64,000 nucleotides of DNA from Bradyrhizobium zhanjiangense (GCF_004114935.1 NZ_CP022221.1:310001-374000); one strand, 5' to 3'. Positions 16,722 through 25,722 are shown, numbered from the stretch's first letter. Numbers and translations: made by a program. The notes: generated from the letters alone by a model not told the origin.

Positions 16722-17462
16722 TCAAAACTTCAGCTTCTTGAACACCGCTTCGGGCAGCGTCTTGATGATCAGCATCACCAGGCGCCACTTGCCGCTGACA
16801 TAGACGACGTCGGTTTTGCTCTCGACGGCCTGAAGGATCGCATCGCCGACCACCGGCGCTTCGACTGTGAGCGGGGCGATCAGCTTCATGCCTTCCGTCA
16901 TCTTGGTGCGGACGAAGCCGGGCTTGACGGTGACGACGTGCACGCCACCGCGGCTGGCGCGGGCACGCAGGCCCGACAGGAACGCGGAGAAGCCGGCCTT
17001 GGCCGAACCATAGACATAGTTCGAGGCGCGGCCGCGATCGCCGGCAACGGACGACACGCCGACGATCGTGCCATTGCCGCGGCCTAAAAACTTTTCGGCG
17101 AACAGGCCGAGGATCAGCGACGGGCCTTCGTAGTTGGAGCGCATGATCATGGTGGCGTGGGCGAGATCGCTCTCGGCCTTCTCCTGCACGCCGAGCAGGC
17201 CGACGATCGAGACAACGACGTCAGGCAATGCCGGCAGGCCGCCGACAAAGCTCTCGAACGACGCAGTGTCGAGCACATCGAATCTGTAAAGGCCGACCTC
17301 GATGTTGTAGCGCGCGCGCAGATCGGCGGCATCAGGCTCCAGCACGGCAACGTCGCGGCCGGCGAGGCCGACATCGTATCCCGCTTTGGCAAAGGCGCGC
17401 GCGGCGGCGCGGCCGATATCGGAGGAGCCACCCAGCACCAATACGGACTTGCGTGACGTCAC
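16722..17462 (-). CDS. DprE2-like decaprenylphosphoryl-2-keto-ribose reductase (SDR)
   Basis: A 246-residue classical short-chain dehydrogenase. The cofactor motif GGSSDIG is at residues 11-17, with Ser138 in VSSVAGDRG and the pair Tyr151/Lys155 in YGSAKAG. The text VSSVAGDRGRASNYVYGSAKAG is the DprE2 signature. DprE2 reduces the 2-keto intermediate made by DprE1 to polyprenylphosphoryl-arabinose. It starts with GTG only three bases after the stop of the DprE1-like gene, so they are one operon. The arabinose acceptor is unknown here; in Azorhizobium, related nod-region genes arabinosylate Nod factors. Confidence 0.8.
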   Translation of the reverse strand: MTSRKSVLVLGGSSDIGRAAARAFAKAGYDVGLAGRDVAVLEPDAADLRARYNIEVGLYRFDVLDTASFESFVGGLPALPDVVVSIVGLLGVQEKAESDLAHATMIMRSNYEGPSLILGLFAEKFLGRGNGTIVGVSSVAGDRGRASNYVYGSAKAGFSAFLSGLRARASRGGVHVVTVKPGFVRTKMTEGMKLIAPLTVEAPVVGDAILQAVESKTDVVYVSGKWRLVMLIIKTLPEAVFKKLKF

Positions 17463-17465
17463 GGC

Positions 17466-18791
17466 CTAGACCTCATCAAACAGGCGTTGTGAAAGTTTCG
17501 AGCGGATGGTCCCGGCGGGATCGAGCGATTTGCGGATCGCATTGAAGCGCTGCAAGGCCGGATAGCCGGCGGCGAACGTCGCGCGCGACTGACGCGCATC
17601 CTTGGCGAGATACAGCCGGCCGCCGGCAGCGACGACCAGGCGATCGATCTCGTCGAGGAAATTCAGGATGTCGCCCCTCAGCGGGAAATCCAGCGCCAGC
17701 GTGTAGCCGGGCAGCGGAAACGACAGGATGCCGTCGCCCTGCCCGAGCTTCTTGAGCACGGCGAGGAAGGAGGCATCGCCGCGACGTGCGACGCGCTCGA
17801 GGATGTCGCCGAGCACCGCGCGCGCCCCCTGCTCCGGGATCACGCATTGATGCTGGAGGAAGCCGCGCTTGCCATAGATGCGATTCCAGTCTTTGAGGCT
17901 GTCGAGCGGAAAGAAATACGGATAGAGCGAGACCACCTGGCTGCCGCCGGTGCGCCGCGCACCCATGCGGTAATACAGCTCGTTGAAGGCGCGGATGCTG
18001 ATGCGGTTCAGCGTCATCGAGGGCAGATCGACGGGCACGCGGAGGCCGGGATCTTTGCCGATGGGAAATGCAGCGGCGCCAGCGGCGAGCTCGTCTTTGC
18101 CGGCGTGCTCGCCGAGATAAATCAGCGCGCGGCCGAGATCCTTGCCGCGCGCAACACAATCGATCCAGGCCACCGAATAGGTCGCGGAATCGCTCGCATC
18201 GAGCGCGCGCATCGCCGCATCGAGGTCGGATGCGGAGATCACCCGTTCGCGGATCCATCCCGTTTTGGCCGGACGCAACCGCATCGTCGCCTCGAGGATG
18301 ATTCCGGTCAGGCCCATGCCGCCGATAGTCGCAAAGAACGCATCGGAGTTCTGCTCGCGCGAGGCTTCGATCACCTCGCCCTGTCCGGTTCGCAGCAAAA
18401 TACTCTCGACATAGCGGCCGAAGCCGCCCTCGCAATGATGGTTCTTGCCATGCACGTCGGCCGCAATCGCGCCGCCGATTGACACGAAGCGCGTGCCGGG
18501 AACGACGAAGGGCAGGAAGCCGCGCGGGCCGAAGGTCTCGATCAGGTCCGACAGCAGCACGCCGGCCTCGAGGCGGATGCGTCCGGTCGCCGGGTCGAAC
18601 CACCTGACCCGGTCGAACCCCGTCATCGCGACGGTCCTGGCGGCGCCGATCGCGGCATCGCCATAGGCGCGGCCATTGCCGCGCGCGACAGTGCCGGCCG
18701 AGATAGCCTCGCCGACCGCCGCGAACGAGCGCGGCCGCAGCACATCGCTATCGACGACCGGGAAGCGCCCCCAGCCGCTGACGAGGGTCAT
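17466..18791 (-). CDS. DprE1-like FAD-dependent decaprenylphosphoryl-ribose 2-oxidase
   Basis: A 441-residue flavoprotein of the FAD-binding-4/ALO family. The FAD motifs ARGNGRAYGD (36-45) and the strongly DprE1-like PGTRFVSIGGAIAADVHGKN with following HH (about 98-119) are clear, and the C-terminal region reads LYLAKDARQSRATF with the conserved Lys near 397. In mycobacterial DprE1 the benzothiazinone-reactive Cys387 stands in the segment before the DFP motif; here the aligned residue is Ala366 (PGYTLALDFP). It should oxidise C2 of a polyprenylphosphoryl-ribose for the DprE2 partner just downstream. Substrate and lipid carrier length are inferred. Confidence 0.82.
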   Translation of the reverse strand: MTLVSGWGRFPVVDSDVLRPRSFAAVGEAISAGTVARGNGRAYGDAAIGAARTVAMTGFDRVRWFDPATGRIRLEAGVLLSDLIETFGPRGFLPFVVPGTRFVSIGGAIAADVHGKNHHCEGGFGRYVESILLRTGQGEVIEASREQNSDAFFATIGGMGLTGIILEATMRLRPAKTGWIRERVISASDLDAAMRALDASDSATYSVAWIDCVARGKDLGRALIYLGEHAGKDELAAGAAAFPIGKDPGLRVPVDLPSMTLNRISIRAFNELYYRMGARRTGGSQVVSLYPYFFPLDSLKDWNRIYGKRGFLQHQCVIPEQGARAVLGDILERVARRGDASFLAVLKKLGQGDGILSFPLPGYTLALDFPLRGDILNFLDEIDRLVVAAGGRLYLAKDARQSRATFAAGYPALQRFNAIRKSLDPAGTIRSKLSQRLFDEV

Positions 18792-18889
18792 GGTTCAGCT
18801 CCTGTACCGGGGCTCCGCCCGGCGTTGGAAACTGACTACCGATCAAAAGCTTATTTTGCGTTGAAAACGCTCTTCCAGCCATCGCGGCG

Positions 18890-19000
18890 TAGCCCGGATG
18901 GAGCTGGCGGATCGGCGCAAAGCGCCGACCGATGGCGCAATCCGGGATCGTGCAGCAAGCGACGCCGGCCCCGGATTACGCTAGCGCTCCATCCGGGCTA
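18890..19000. repeat. Palindromic repeat, TAGCCCGGATGGAGC type
   Basis: TAGCCCGGATGGAGC at 18890-18904 pairs with GCTCCATCCGGGCTA at 18986-19000, a perfect 15-bp arm, with a second nested palindrome GGCGCAAAGCGCC in the interior. It fills the space between the DprE1-like gene start and the 3' end of uppP. Related units with AGCCCGGATGGAGC arms are widespread in Proteobacteria. Confidence 0.8.
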
Positions 19001-19012
19001 CAGCCAGGCGCT

Positions 19013-19819
19013 TTAGTGCCCCAGCGCCAGCGCGATCAGGCCGAGCGTGCCGACGATGACGCGCCACCAGGCGAACAGCATGAAACCGTGCCGAGTGACG
19101 TAGGTCAAAAACGTCTTGACCACGATGATCGCGGTGATGAACGACACCACGAAGCCGATCGTGACGATGTTCATGTGATCCATCGTCATCTCGGAGCGGT
19201 TCTTGTAGAAATCGTAGGCGAACGCGCCGATCATGGTGGGGATGGCGAGGAAGAACGAGAACTCCGCCGCCGCGCGCTTGTCCGCGCCGAGCAGCATGGC
19301 GGCCACGATGCTGGCGCCGGAGCGCGACACGCCCGGGATCATCGCCACGCACTGCGCGATGCCGATATAGAGATACATCAACAGCGGAAACTTGGTGGCC
19401 TCATACTCGCGCGGCTTGAGCTCGAGCCTGTCGACCCAGAGCAGGATGGCGCCGCCGACGATCAGCGTAAAGCACACGACCCACGGATTGAACAGCATGA
19501 GCTTGATGTACTTGCCGGCGACGAGGCCGACGATCACGGCTGGCAGGAACGCCACCAGCACGCCGATCACGAAGCGGCGCGCATAGGCATCGCCCGTGAA
19601 CAGGCCAATCGCGACGTCCCAGAGCTTCTTGAAGTAGAGCCCGACGATCGCGAGGATCGCACCCAGCTGGATCAGAACCGTAAACGAATCCCAGAAGGCT
19701 CCTTCGCCGAGGTGGAAGAAGCGCTCGGCAAGCAAGAGGTGGCCGGTCGAGGACACGGGAAGGAACTCGGTCACACCCTCGATGATGCCGAGGATCACTG
19801 CCCGTATTGCATCTGACAT
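19013..19819 (-). CDS. uppP: Undecaprenyl-diphosphatase UppP (BacA)
   Basis: A 268-residue integral membrane phosphatase with the two family signatures: EGVTEFLPVSSTGHL at residues 14-28 and PGVSRSGASIVAAMLLG near 155-170. Eight or so hydrophobic segments are visible. It dephosphorylates undecaprenyl diphosphate to recycle the lipid carrier for peptidoglycan and other envelope polymers, and overexpression gives bacitracin resistance. Its neighbour genes dprE1/dprE2 and the UbiA-like gene also use polyprenyl-phosphate, so the placing may reflect a shared lipid-carrier theme. Confidence 0.95.
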   Translation of the reverse strand: MSDAIRAVILGIIEGVTEFLPVSSTGHLLLAERFFHLGEGAFWDSFTVLIQLGAILAIVGLYFKKLWDVAIGLFTGDAYARRFVIGVLVAFLPAVIVGLVAGKYIKLMLFNPWVVCFTLIVGGAILLWVDRLELKPREYEATKFPLLMYLYIGIAQCVAMIPGVSRSGASIVAAMLLGADKRAAAEFSFFLAIPTMIGAFAYDFYKNRSEMTMDHMNIVTIGFVVSFITAIIVVKTFLTYVTRHGFMLFAWWRVIVGTLGLIALALGH

Positions 19820-19988
19820 ATTTACGGTCCATTTCGGCTGGAAAAGCGGGGCTCTTCTCGCCTATTCGCCCCCATGCCGCAATCGCAAAATGCGACATCA
19901 CGCCCTTGCTTCGCGGTTTTGAGGAACTAGTGTGGCGCCGCACAAACATTGATGGATTCTTAAGCACCATCAAATAGTCAAAGGCTTC

Positions 19989-20681
19989 ATGTTTACGCTG
20001 TTTCATCATCCGTTCTGCCCGCATTCACGCTTCATCCGCCTGATCGCGGGCGAATACGGGCTCGACCTGAAGCTGGTCGAAGAGCGCAGCTGGGAGCGGC
20101 GCGAGGCGTTTCTGCTGCTCAATGCGGCCGGCACGACGCCGGTTCTGGTGGACGATGAGCAGCCGCCCATACCGGGCGCGGCGATCATCGCCGAATATGT
20201 CGACGAGGCCCATGGCGCCGAGATGGGACCCAAGCGCCTGATGCCGCAAACGATCGGCGAGCGGGTCGAGGTGCGCCGGCTGATGGCCTGGTTCAACGAA
20301 AAATTCTTCGAGGAGGTCTCGCACCCTCTCGTCACCGAGCGCATCTACAAGCGGTTCATGAGCGAGGAGGACGGCGGCGGCCCGCCTTCGGCCGACGTGA
20401 TGCGCGCCGCCAAGGCCAACGTGCGCTATCATCTGGCCTATATCGGCTGGCTGGCGCAGACGCGTAACTTCCTCGCGGGTGATCGGCTCACCTACGCGGA
20501 TCTCGCCGCCGCGGCGCATCTCTCGGCGATCGACTATCTAGGCGACGTGCCATGGAGCGAGGACGACGCAGCAAAGGCGTGGTACGCACGGGTGAAGTCC
20601 CGCCCGTCGTTCCGTCCGCTGCTCAGCGAATGGCTGGCCGGCGTACCGGCGTCCCGGACTTACGTGGACCTGGATTTCTGA
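19989..20681 (+). CDS. Glutathione S-transferase family protein
   Basis: A 230-residue protein with a thioredoxin-like N-terminal domain (about 1-80: [21 protein letters not shown], with the cis-Pro in GTTPVLVDD) and an all-helical C-terminal GST domain containing [20 protein letters not shown]. The opening PFCPHS is thioredoxin-like (CPHS). The class and substrate cannot be told; detoxification or a glutathione-linked redox role is usual. It precedes queG, and the two reading frames overlap or nearly touch, suggesting one transcript. Confidence 0.88.
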   Translation: MFTLFHHPFCPHSRFIRLIAGEYGLDLKLVEERSWERREAFLLLNAAGTTPVLVDDEQPPIPGAAIIAEYVDEAHGAEMGPKRLMPQTIGERVEVRRLMAWFNEKFFEEVSHPLVTERIYKRFMSEEDGGGPPSADVMRAAKANVRYHLAYIGWLAQTRNFLAGDRLTYADLAAAAHLSAIDYLGDVPWSEDDAAKAWYARVKSRPSFRPLLSEWLAGVPASRTYVDLDF

Positions 20682-21805
20682 GCTCCGATCCGGCTGAACT
20701 GAAGACGGCGCTTGCGCGCGAAGCCCGCGCGCTCGGCTTCGACTGCATCGGCATCACCGCACCGGGCACGATCGAGAGCGCCGGAAAATATTTTCTCGAA
20801 TTCATCGCATCCGGCGGCCATGGCGACATGGACTGGCTGGCCGCAAGCCCTGAGCGCCGCGTCGATCCGCGCGGGCTGTGGCAGGACGTACGCTCGGTGA
20901 TCATGCTCGGCGTCAATTACGGCCCCGACCAGGATCCACTGGTGATCCTGAAGCAGCGCACGCGTGCGGCGATCTCGGTCTATGCGCAGGGCGATGACTA
21001 TCACGACCTCATCAAGAAGCGGCTGAAGGCGCTGGCGCGCTGGCTGGTCGCGACCGCGCCGTCCGACGTGAAGGTGTTCGTCGACACCGCGGCGGTGATG
21101 GAGAAACCCTTGGCGCAAGCCGCGCATCTGGGCTGGCAGGGCAAGCATACCAATCTCGTCTCGCGCGCGTTCGGCTCCTGGCTGTTCCTCGGCGCGATCT
21201 ACACCACGCTGGAGCTGCCGCGCGACGATGCGGAGATCGACCATTGCGGCTCGTGCCGCGCCTGTCTCGACATCTGCCCGACTGCCGCGTTTCCCGCGCC
21301 CTACAAGCTCGATGCGCGGCGCTGCATCTCGTATCTCACCATCGAGAACAAGGGGCCGATCCCGCACGAATTTCGCAAGAGCATCGGCAATCGCATCTAT
21401 GGCTGCGATGATTGCCTTGCCGCCTGCCCCTGGAACAAGTTCGCGCAGGAGGGCCGCGAGACCAAGCTCGCCGCGCGCGATGAATTGCGCGCACCCGGTC
21501 TCGCTGAACTGGCACGGCTCGACGACGCGGCGTTTCGCGCGCTGTTCACGAAGTCGCCGATCAAGCGCATCGGCCGCGATCGTTTTGTGCGGAACGTGCT
21601 GATCGCGATCGGCAATTCCGGGGAGGGGGCCCTGGCTGCGGAGGCGCGGCGATTGCTGGAGGATGCGAGCCCGCTGGTGCGCGGGGCCGCGGTGTGGGCG
21701 TTGGGGCAGTTAATGTCGGAGGAGGAGCTTGCGGCGATGAAGAGCGCTGCGATGGATGGAGAGTCTGACGAGAGCGTGCGTGAGGAGTGGCGCATCGCCT
21801 CCTGA
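20630..21805 (+). CDS. queG: Epoxyqueuosine reductase QueG
   Basis: Catalyses the last step of queuosine synthesis in tRNA (epoxyqueuosine to queuosine) using cobalamin and two 4Fe-4S clusters. The cluster motifs [12 protein letters not shown] and [10 protein letters not shown] are both present, followed by a HEAT-like C-terminal region (about 60 residues with [21 protein letters not shown]). The start is uncertain: the ATG at 20630 overlaps the upstream gene by 52 bases, while family resemblance begins near [11 protein letters not shown] just after that gene's stop, where only CTG (20678) or weaker starts are in frame. Queuosine genes other than queG are not in the window. Confidence 0.92.
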   Translation: MAGRRTGVPDLRGPGFLSSDPAELKTALAREARALGFDCIGITAPGTIESAGKYFLEFIASGGHGDMDWLAASPERRVDPRGLWQDVRSVIMLGVNYGPDQDPLVILKQRTRAAISVYAQGDDYHDLIKKRLKALARWLVATAPSDVKVFVDTAAVMEKPLAQAAHLGWQGKHTNLVSRAFGSWLFLGAIYTTLELPRDDAEIDHCGSCRACLDICPTAAFPAPYKLDARRCISYLTIENKGPIPHEFRKSIGNRIYGCDDCLAACPWNKFAQEGRETKLAARDELRAPGLAELARLDDAAFRALFTKSPIKRIGRDRFVRNVLIAIGNSGEGALAAEARRLLEDASPLVRGAAVWALGQLMSEEELAAMKSAAMDGESDESVREEWRIAS

Positions 21806-21857
21806 AATTTTCCTCATCCGCGACTCACATCTGAACCAGCGTCAGTGCCACATCCTC

Positions 21858-21944
21858 CGTCATTGCGAGCGCAGCGAAGCAATCCAGAATCTTTCCGCAG
21901 AGGCAGTCTGGATTGCTTCGTCGCAAGAGCTCCTCGCAATGACG
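21858..21944. repeat. Palindromic repeat, CGTCATTGCGAG family, copy 2
   Basis: Starts CGTCATTGCGAGCGCAGCGA and ends CTCCTCGCAATGACG; inner arms AATCCAGA and TCTGGATT. It is the same family as 3661-3746 and 34661-34745. It lies between queG and the thioesterase gene. Confidence 0.8.
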
Positions 21945-22014
21945 CGAGCGCGAGCGCCGTTCGGCACCCTGTACGATCTTGATTTCCAAGCGCGTTTCTT
22001 CAATCTCGCGCGTC

Positions 22015-22812
22015 ATGACAAACATGCCTTTCTTCACCCGCGACGGCGACACATTCCATCCGACGGAAGTCGCCAACGGTCCATGGGACCCGAAATCGCT
22101 GCACGGGCGCGTCATCATCGGCCTGCTCGGTTTCGCCATCGAGGAGCGCTATTCCGGCCCCGAATTCGTGCCGGCACGACTCACCGTCGACATGTTTCGG
22201 CTGCCGACCATCGACAAGCCGATCGAAGTGACGACGCGGCTCGTGCGCGACGGCTTGCGCATCCGCGTGTTGGAAGCGGAGTTCGTCTCCGGCGGAGTCA
22301 GCATGGCGCGCGCCTCGTGCCAGCTGTTGCGGCGGACGCAGAATCCGGAAGGTAACGTCTGGTCGCCGCCGAACTGGGACGTGCCGAAGCCGGCCGACAT
22401 TCTAAAGCCGACCGATCCCAGGCTCGGCATGAACGGCAAATGGACGACGCGGCCGATCATCGGCCATATGGGCTCGCTCGGACCGCGCCGGCTCTGGATG
22501 AGCGAGGTGCGCGAGCTCGTTGCGGGCGTGCCGATGACGCCGTTCGTCCATGTCGCTGTTGGTGCCGATTTCGCCAGCCCGTTTGCGAACGCCGGCGACA
22601 AGGGGCTCGGCTACATCAACAGCGACGTCACGATCTATCTGCATCGCCTGCCGGTCACGAAGTGGATCGGCTTCGAGGTGGTGAACCACCACGCCACCGA
22701 CGGCGTCGCGATCGGCGAATGCTGGCTCTATGACGAACAGGGCCCGATCGGCACCGCAACGGTCGCGGCGCTGGCCCAGCGCAAGCCGATGGTGAAAGCG
22801 CCGCCGCCGTAA
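22015..22812 (+). CDS. Thioesterase-superfamily (acyl-CoA thioesterase-like) protein
   Basis: A protein of about 265 residues that looks like a double hotdog, TesB-like thioesterase. N-terminal half: GRVIIGLLGFAIEERY, VPARLTVDMFRLPTIDKPIEV and VSGGVSMARASCQLLRR; C-terminal half: VHVAVGADFASPFANAG, INSDVTIYLHRLPV and HATDGVAIGECWLYDEQG. Two ATGs, 22015 and 22024, are possible; no clear ribosome site separates them. It is likely to hydrolyse acyl-CoA thioesters or an acyl ester, but the substrate is unknown. The intergenic region before it carries a dispersed repeat. It seems to stand alone. Confidence 0.75.
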   Translation: MTNMPFFTRDGDTFHPTEVANGPWDPKSLHGRVIIGLLGFAIEERYSGPEFVPARLTVDMFRLPTIDKPIEVTTRLVRDGLRIRVLEAEFVSGGVSMARASCQLLRRTQNPEGNVWSPPNWDVPKPADILKPTDPRLGMNGKWTTRPIIGHMGSLGPRRLWMSEVRELVAGVPMTPFVHVAVGADFASPFANAGDKGLGYINSDVTIYLHRLPVTKWIGFEVVNHHATDGVAIGECWLYDEQGPIGTATVAALAQRKPMVKAPPP

Positions 22813-22821
22813 CCACGCTGC

Positions 22822-22928
22822 CATTCCGGTGCATCGACCGCGATGAACCCGGAATCTCGCTCAACCATCTCTGGATTCTCTGGTGCGCAATTGCGCACCG
22901 TAGTTCGCGCTCCGCGTGCCCCGGAATG
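22822..22928. repeat. Imperfect palindromic repeat (CATTCCGG type)
   Basis: CATTCCGG at 22822-22829 pairs with CCGGAATG at 22921-22928, with inner text CCGGAATCTC and TCTGGATTCTCTGGTGCGCA including a perfect TGCGCAATTGCGCA palindrome. It occupies the space between the convergent thioesterase and SnoaL-like genes. Arms of this type recur at 51582-51625. Confidence 0.55.
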
Positions 22929-22932
22929 ACGG

Positions 22933-23403
22933 CTAGACGAGATGCCGCCGCATCTCGGGGCGCGCCTTCAGCTCGGCGCCCTGCTTGGCGACGATCTTCG
23001 CGATGCGCTCGGGTGCGAACTTCAAATCGACGAACGCCGGCGCGGTATTGGCGACCTCGTGATAGCTGGCGATCTTGCCGCCCGTCAGCGTCATGATCGC
23101 CACGCCCTCGAACATCGCCCGCGCGCCGTTCGCCTCCGGCAGGGTCGATTTGTAGCTGAACGTGTAGCGCGCATAGAGCGTGGTGCCGTCCGATACGGGA
23201 TTGTGCATGTCCCAACGGAAATCGGTTGCCGTGCGATAGAACCAGTCATCGATCATTTCGGCGATCTTGGCGCGACCGGCGAAGGCACCGTAGAAGACGT
23301 CGTGATAGACGCCGTCCTCGGTGAACAGCTCAGCAAAGGCACGGCCGTTGCGCTGCTCGACCGCATCGCAGAAGGTGCGCAGCATGGCGGTGGTGGTGGT
23401 CAT
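22933..23403 (-). CDS. Nuclear transport factor 2/SnoaL-like protein
   Basis: A 156-residue NTF2-like fold protein: FCDAVEQRNGRAFAELFTEDGVYHDVFYG is the typical opening (helices, then strand with the His-Asp region), followed by IAEMIDDWFYRTATDFRWD and a strand pair ALGFEGVAIMTLTGGKI-like text. Members include ketosteroid isomerase-like enzymes, polyketide cyclases and non-catalytic binding proteins. No pathway is suggested by neighbours. The minus-strand start at 23403 is the natural ATG before the repeat at 23432. Confidence 0.78.
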   Translation of the reverse strand: MTTTTAMLRTFCDAVEQRNGRAFAELFTEDGVYHDVFYGAFAGRAKIAEMIDDWFYRTATDFRWDMHNPVSDGTTLYARYTFSYKSTLPEANGARAMFEGVAIMTLTGGKIASYHEVANTAPAFVDLKFAPERIAKIVAKQGAELKARPEMRRHLV

Positions 23404-23431
23404 TGTGTTGCCTCCCGGTGCTTCTTATTGT

Positions 23432-23583
23432 GCCCTCTCCCCTTGCGGGAGAGGGCAGCTCCGCTCGTTGATACGCATTCGCTTGGGTGAGGGGTCTGTC
23501 TCGGCGAACACGTCTATTCGAGTTCGCGGAAACCACCCCTCATCCGGCGCTTCGCGCCACCTTCTCCCGCAAGGGGAGAAGGA
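23432..23583. repeat. Palindromic repeat, CTCTCCCGCTTGCGGGAGAG family, copy 2
   Basis: The unit starts GCCCTCTCCCCTTGCGGGAG and ends CTTCTCCCGCAAGGGGAGAAG, with the connector GTGAGGGG and TCTCGGCGAACACG. It lies between the SnoaL-like gene and the alpha/beta hydrolase gene. Confidence 0.8.
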
Positions 23584-23594
23584 AGAGAGACACT

Positions 23595-24395
23595 TCACTC
23601 GATCTCCGCCACCGCGGCAAGAATGCGCGCGATGTCCTGCGGGCGGGAAAGGCGGTGATCGCCGTCCTGGATCATGGTCAGCACGACGTCGTCGGCCGGC
23701 AGGCGATGCGTCAGCGCGAAGGCGTGCTGCCACGGCACATCGGGATCTTTCGCCCCTTGCAGAATGCGGACGGGGCAGCCGAGATCGATGGCGCTGCCAA
23801 GCACGAGGTGATTGCGCCCCTCCTCGATCAGGTTTCGCGTGATCGGATAGGGCGAGCCGTCGCCATAGTCCGACGGCCGCATCCAGACGCCTTTGGTCTC
23901 GATCTCCTTCTTCACCGCGGGTGAGAAATTCTTCCACATCAGCGCCTCGGTGAAGTCGGGCGCCGGCGCGATCAGGACGAGACCGGCCAGCGAGGCCTTG
24001 GCTTGCTGTTGCTCTTGGCGCTTCTTGATCTCGCGTGCGAGCAGCAGCGCCATCCAGCCGCCCATGGAGGAGCCGATCAGGATTTGCGGACCGTCGCAGA
24101 AGCGCTCGAACACCGCGACGCTCTCCTCCAGCCAGCGCCCGATGGTTCCATCGGCGAACTCGCCGCCGGATTCGCCGTGACCGGAATAGTCGAACCGAAC
24201 CACGGCGCGGCCGTGCTCTCTGGCCCAGGCGTCCAGCGCCAGTGCTTTGCCGCCCTGCATGTCCGATTTGAATCCACCGAGCCAGACCAGCCCGGGGCCC
24301 GTTCCGCCACGGCGGCGCACCGCGATCCTGCGCGCGGAAGGGCCCTCGCCGACATCAATGAAGTCGAGCACGGTATCGGGAATTGCATTGATCAT
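23595..24395 (-). CDS. Alpha/beta hydrolase
   Basis: A 266-residue alpha/beta hydrolase: nucleophile elbow GSSMGG (Ser in ILIGSSMGGWMALLLA), an oxyanion region at WLGGFKSDMQGGKALALD, an acid in LQGAKDPDVPW and the catalytic His in DGDHRLSRPQ near the C-terminus. The N-terminal DFIDVGEGPSARRIAVRRRG is of the type seen in small cytoplasmic esterases or peptidase-like proteins related to mammalian ABHD10 (a palmitoyl thioesterase). The substrate cannot be set. The 250 bases after its start, up to infC, hold nothing recognisable. Confidence 0.82.
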   Translation of the reverse strand: MINAIPDTVLDFIDVGEGPSARRIAVRRRGGTGPGLVWLGGFKSDMQGGKALALDAWAREHGRAVVRFDYSGHGESGGEFADGTIGRWLEESVAVFERFCDGPQILIGSSMGGWMALLLAREIKKRQEQQQAKASLAGLVLIAPAPDFTEALMWKNFSPAVKKEIETKGVWMRPSDYGDGSPYPITRNLIEEGRNHLVLGSAIDLGCPVRILQGAKDPDVPWQHAFALTHRLPADDVVLTMIQDGDHRLSRPQDIARILAAVAEIE

Positions 24396-24645
24396 GGAAC
24401 GTTTACTCTGGCTGTGCGGTTTGAGCTGTTTGGTCGCGCCCCGCAGCTCAATTCGGTGTCGGCATTGGCCCTTTGGGACGCTTGCGGAACAGAAGCAAGG
24501 TGTCTATGTCGTCTGCGTGCCAACGGGCGTGACCAAAATGCCTCGCATTTGAGGGTTTTTCGCGTCTCGCACGAGCGACTTGCTTGCCGGCAAACGCATC
24601 TTCCTTCAAAATGGCCGCTTCCTTCACAACTTTGGAGAACCACCC

Positions 24646-25185
24646 ATTCGCCGTCCTAATAAAGCTCCGCCCGCTGCCAGCAAAGACGGGCCCCGCATCA
24701 ATGATGATATCCGCAATGCGCAGATCCAGCTGATCGATCAGACCGGTGAGAACAAAGGCACGGTCGAGACCGTCGTCGCCATCCGGATGGCCCAGGACGT
24801 GGGCATGGATCTGGTCGAGATTTCGCCGAATACCAGCCCTCCCGTCTGCAAGATCATGGACTACGGGAAGTACAAGTATTCCGCTCAGAAGAAAGCCGCC
24901 GAAGCCCGCAAGCGACAGAAGACCGTCGAGATCAAGGAGATCAAGCTCCGCCCGATGATCGACGATCACGATTACGACGTGAAGATGCGCGCGATGCAGC
25001 GGTTCTTCGAAGAGGGCGACAAGGTCAAGATCACGCTGCGCTATCGTGGTCGCGAAATGGCGCACCAGGAGATCGGCACCAAGCTTCTGGACAAGATCAA
25101 GACCGACGTCGCCGAGCTCGCCAAGGTCGAGCAGGACGCAAGGTTCGAGGGCCGCCAGGTCGTCATGGTGCTGGCGCCGCGCTAA
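24646..25185 (+). CDS. infC: Translation initiation factor IF-3, AUU start
   Basis: A 179-residue IF-3 of two domains: the N-terminal part [20 protein letters not shown], a linker of Lys-Arg-rich text ending [14 protein letters not shown], and the C-terminal 30S-binding domain with [19 protein letters not shown]. No ATG, GTG or TTG gives the family N-terminus IRRPNKAPP; the codon there is ATT, preceded by GGAG at 24634-24637 with an eight-base gap. AUU is the known start of infC in E. coli and serves autoregulation by IF-3 itself. The gene is followed by a terminator. It heads the run infC, rpmI, rplT, pheS, pheT. Confidence 0.93.
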   Translation: MRRPNKAPPAASKDGPRINDDIRNAQIQLIDQTGENKGTVETVVAIRMAQDVGMDLVEISPNTSPPVCKIMDYGKYKYSAQKKAAEARKRQKTVEIKEIKLRPMIDDHDYDVKMRAMQRFFEEGDKVKITLRYRGREMAHQEIGTKLLDKIKTDVAELAKVEQDARFEGRQVVMVLAPR

Positions 25186-25212
25186 CGGCTGGCTTGTTAG
25201 GATTGAGAGTTC

Positions 25213-25250
25213 AACGGCCCGTCCGGATCTCCGGCGGGCCGTTTTGTTTT
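25213..25250 (+). terminator. Intrinsic terminator after infC
   Basis: AACGGCCCG (25213-25221) pairs perfectly with CGGGCCGTT (25235-25243) and is followed by TTGTTTT. It begins 28 bases after the infC stop, so transcription of infC ends here and rpmI-rplT has its own promoter. The next gene is on the opposite strand and converges on this point. Confidence 0.9.
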
Positions 25251-25326
25251 GGTCGAGGTGCAAGCCGCGAGCGCTGCTGCAACCTCTCCCGCTTGCGTGA
25301 GAGGGAGCACATCGAACGCTTGGCGC

Positions 25327-25722
25327 CTACGTCCTTGTCGCCTGCCAGGTGCCGCTGCACTGGTCGCCTGAGATGATGCCTCTCCACGAGCCGGCGCCGT
25401 TGATGCCGGCGAGCCGGCCGCCGCCGCTGGCGTGGGAGGCGCCGACCGAGACCTGGACCGCCACAGTGCCCCCGCGATTGACCTTGCCCGACACCAGTCC
25501 GCCGCCGGCAGACGACACCCGGCTGCCGGTGACGGTGAAGGGAACGCTGTAGCCGGAGCTGCAATTGCCCCTCGTGGTGGCGAAGGTGACGTTCCAGATG
25601 CCGTCATAGCCGCCGGCGCGGGCATCGGCAGTCGAAGGCATCATGGCGGCGGCAAGCACGGCGAGCAGCGCCAGGCGGCGCGGGCGGGCAAAGGTGGAAA
25701 TCGATTGTGGGAAATCGGCCAT
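25327..25722 (-). CDS. Small secreted hypothetical protein
   Basis: A 131-residue protein with a likely signal peptide: Arg-rich start, hydrophobic LALLAVLAAAMMP (about 17-29), then ADARAGGYDGIWNV. The mature part is Gly/Ser-rich beta-type text with SGYSVPFTVTGSRVSSAGGGLVSG and two Cys residues (NCSSGY, DQCSGTW), which could form a disulfide. I know no assigned function; such short periplasmic proteins are common in Bradyrhizobium. It is convergent with infC and divergent from rpmI. No partner gene is evident. Confidence 0.68.
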   Translation of the reverse strand: MADFPQSISTFARPRRLALLAVLAAAMMPSTADARAGGYDGIWNVTFATTRGNCSSGYSVPFTVTGSRVSSAGGGLVSGKVNRGGTVAVQVSVGASHASGGGRLAGINGAGSWRGIISGDQCSGTWQATRT

